From the NCBI GenBank assembly GCA_030042885.1, contig JASHYW010000721.1:1-5808 (forward strand): a stretch of DNA of 5,808 nt. Direction: 5' to 3'. The stretch is from Streptosporangiaceae bacterium. Lineage in GTDB: Bacteria; Actinomycetota; Actinomycetes; Streptosporangiales; Streptosporangiaceae. The translations under genes were made by a program, and so were the position numbers. Shown here piece after piece: positions 5,731 through 5,808 of the stretch (positions are counted from its first letter, which is position 1; every line of letters starts with the position of its first letter). The notes under the pieces are model-generated. The model did not search any database and was not told the DNA's origin. It worked only from the letters and a program-made list of their open reading frames with translations.

Positions 5731-5808
5731 CGACCTCGGCGGTTGCGTGACGGTCCCGTGTGGTGCATGATCCTGCCTTTACATGAAGGCGGCTTGTGGG
5801 TCTGGAGG

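Noticed and set aside
5775..5808. ATG at 5783 running to the right edge, with a short GCCTT/AAGGC repeat
   Set aside because: Only eight codons are visible and there is no clear ribosome-binding site before the ATG, so a gene start cannot be supported.

Overview
The window is very GC-rich, uses GTG and TTG starts as well as ATG, and carries protein families common in actinomycetes. It therefore most likely comes from an actinobacterium such as Streptomyces or a relative; that placement is inferred from composition and family resemblance only. No rRNA, tRNA or CRISPR array was seen.

Layout from left to right. (1) Positions 1-250, minus strand: a frameshifted fragment of an IS110-family transposase that runs off the left edge. 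(2) Positions 251-680: about 430 bases with no convincing gene. (3) Positions 734-1168: a small unrecognised protein whose true N-terminus may lie in another frame just upstream, so it may be damaged. (4) Positions 1169-1551: a mostly non-coding stretch with a possible decayed mini-ORF and a strong 12-bp-arm inverted repeat. (5) Positions 1552-3924: the main gene, a 790-residue protein with an N-terminal 2-oxoglutarate/Fe(II) dioxygenase domain of prolyl-hydroxylase type, an acidic linker, and a long C-terminal region ending in a CxCxxC...HxH cluster. (6) Positions 4040-4474 and 4477-4737: two small genes, tightly coupled, the first slightly basic and the second strongly acidic; their function is unknown. 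(7) Positions 4802-5311: a helical protein with an internal duplication that is cut in its second repeat. (8) From about position 5290 the sequence becomes the C-terminal catalytic part of a tyrosine recombinase, ending at 5682. (9) Positions 5683-5808: non-coding as far as can be seen.

The picture is an accessory region: apparently intact cargo (the dioxygenase and the two-gene cassette) lies between broken mobility genes, an IS110 remnant on the left and a decapitated integrase on the right. The dioxygenase and the cassette each have their own ribosome-binding site and a gap of roughly 115 bp or more upstream, so they are probably separate transcription units. Only 4040-4474 and 4477-4737 look like an operon. 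No pathway joining the genes can be read from the sequence. The best candidates for undescribed biology are the coupled two-gene cassette and the large C-terminal extension of the dioxygenase.
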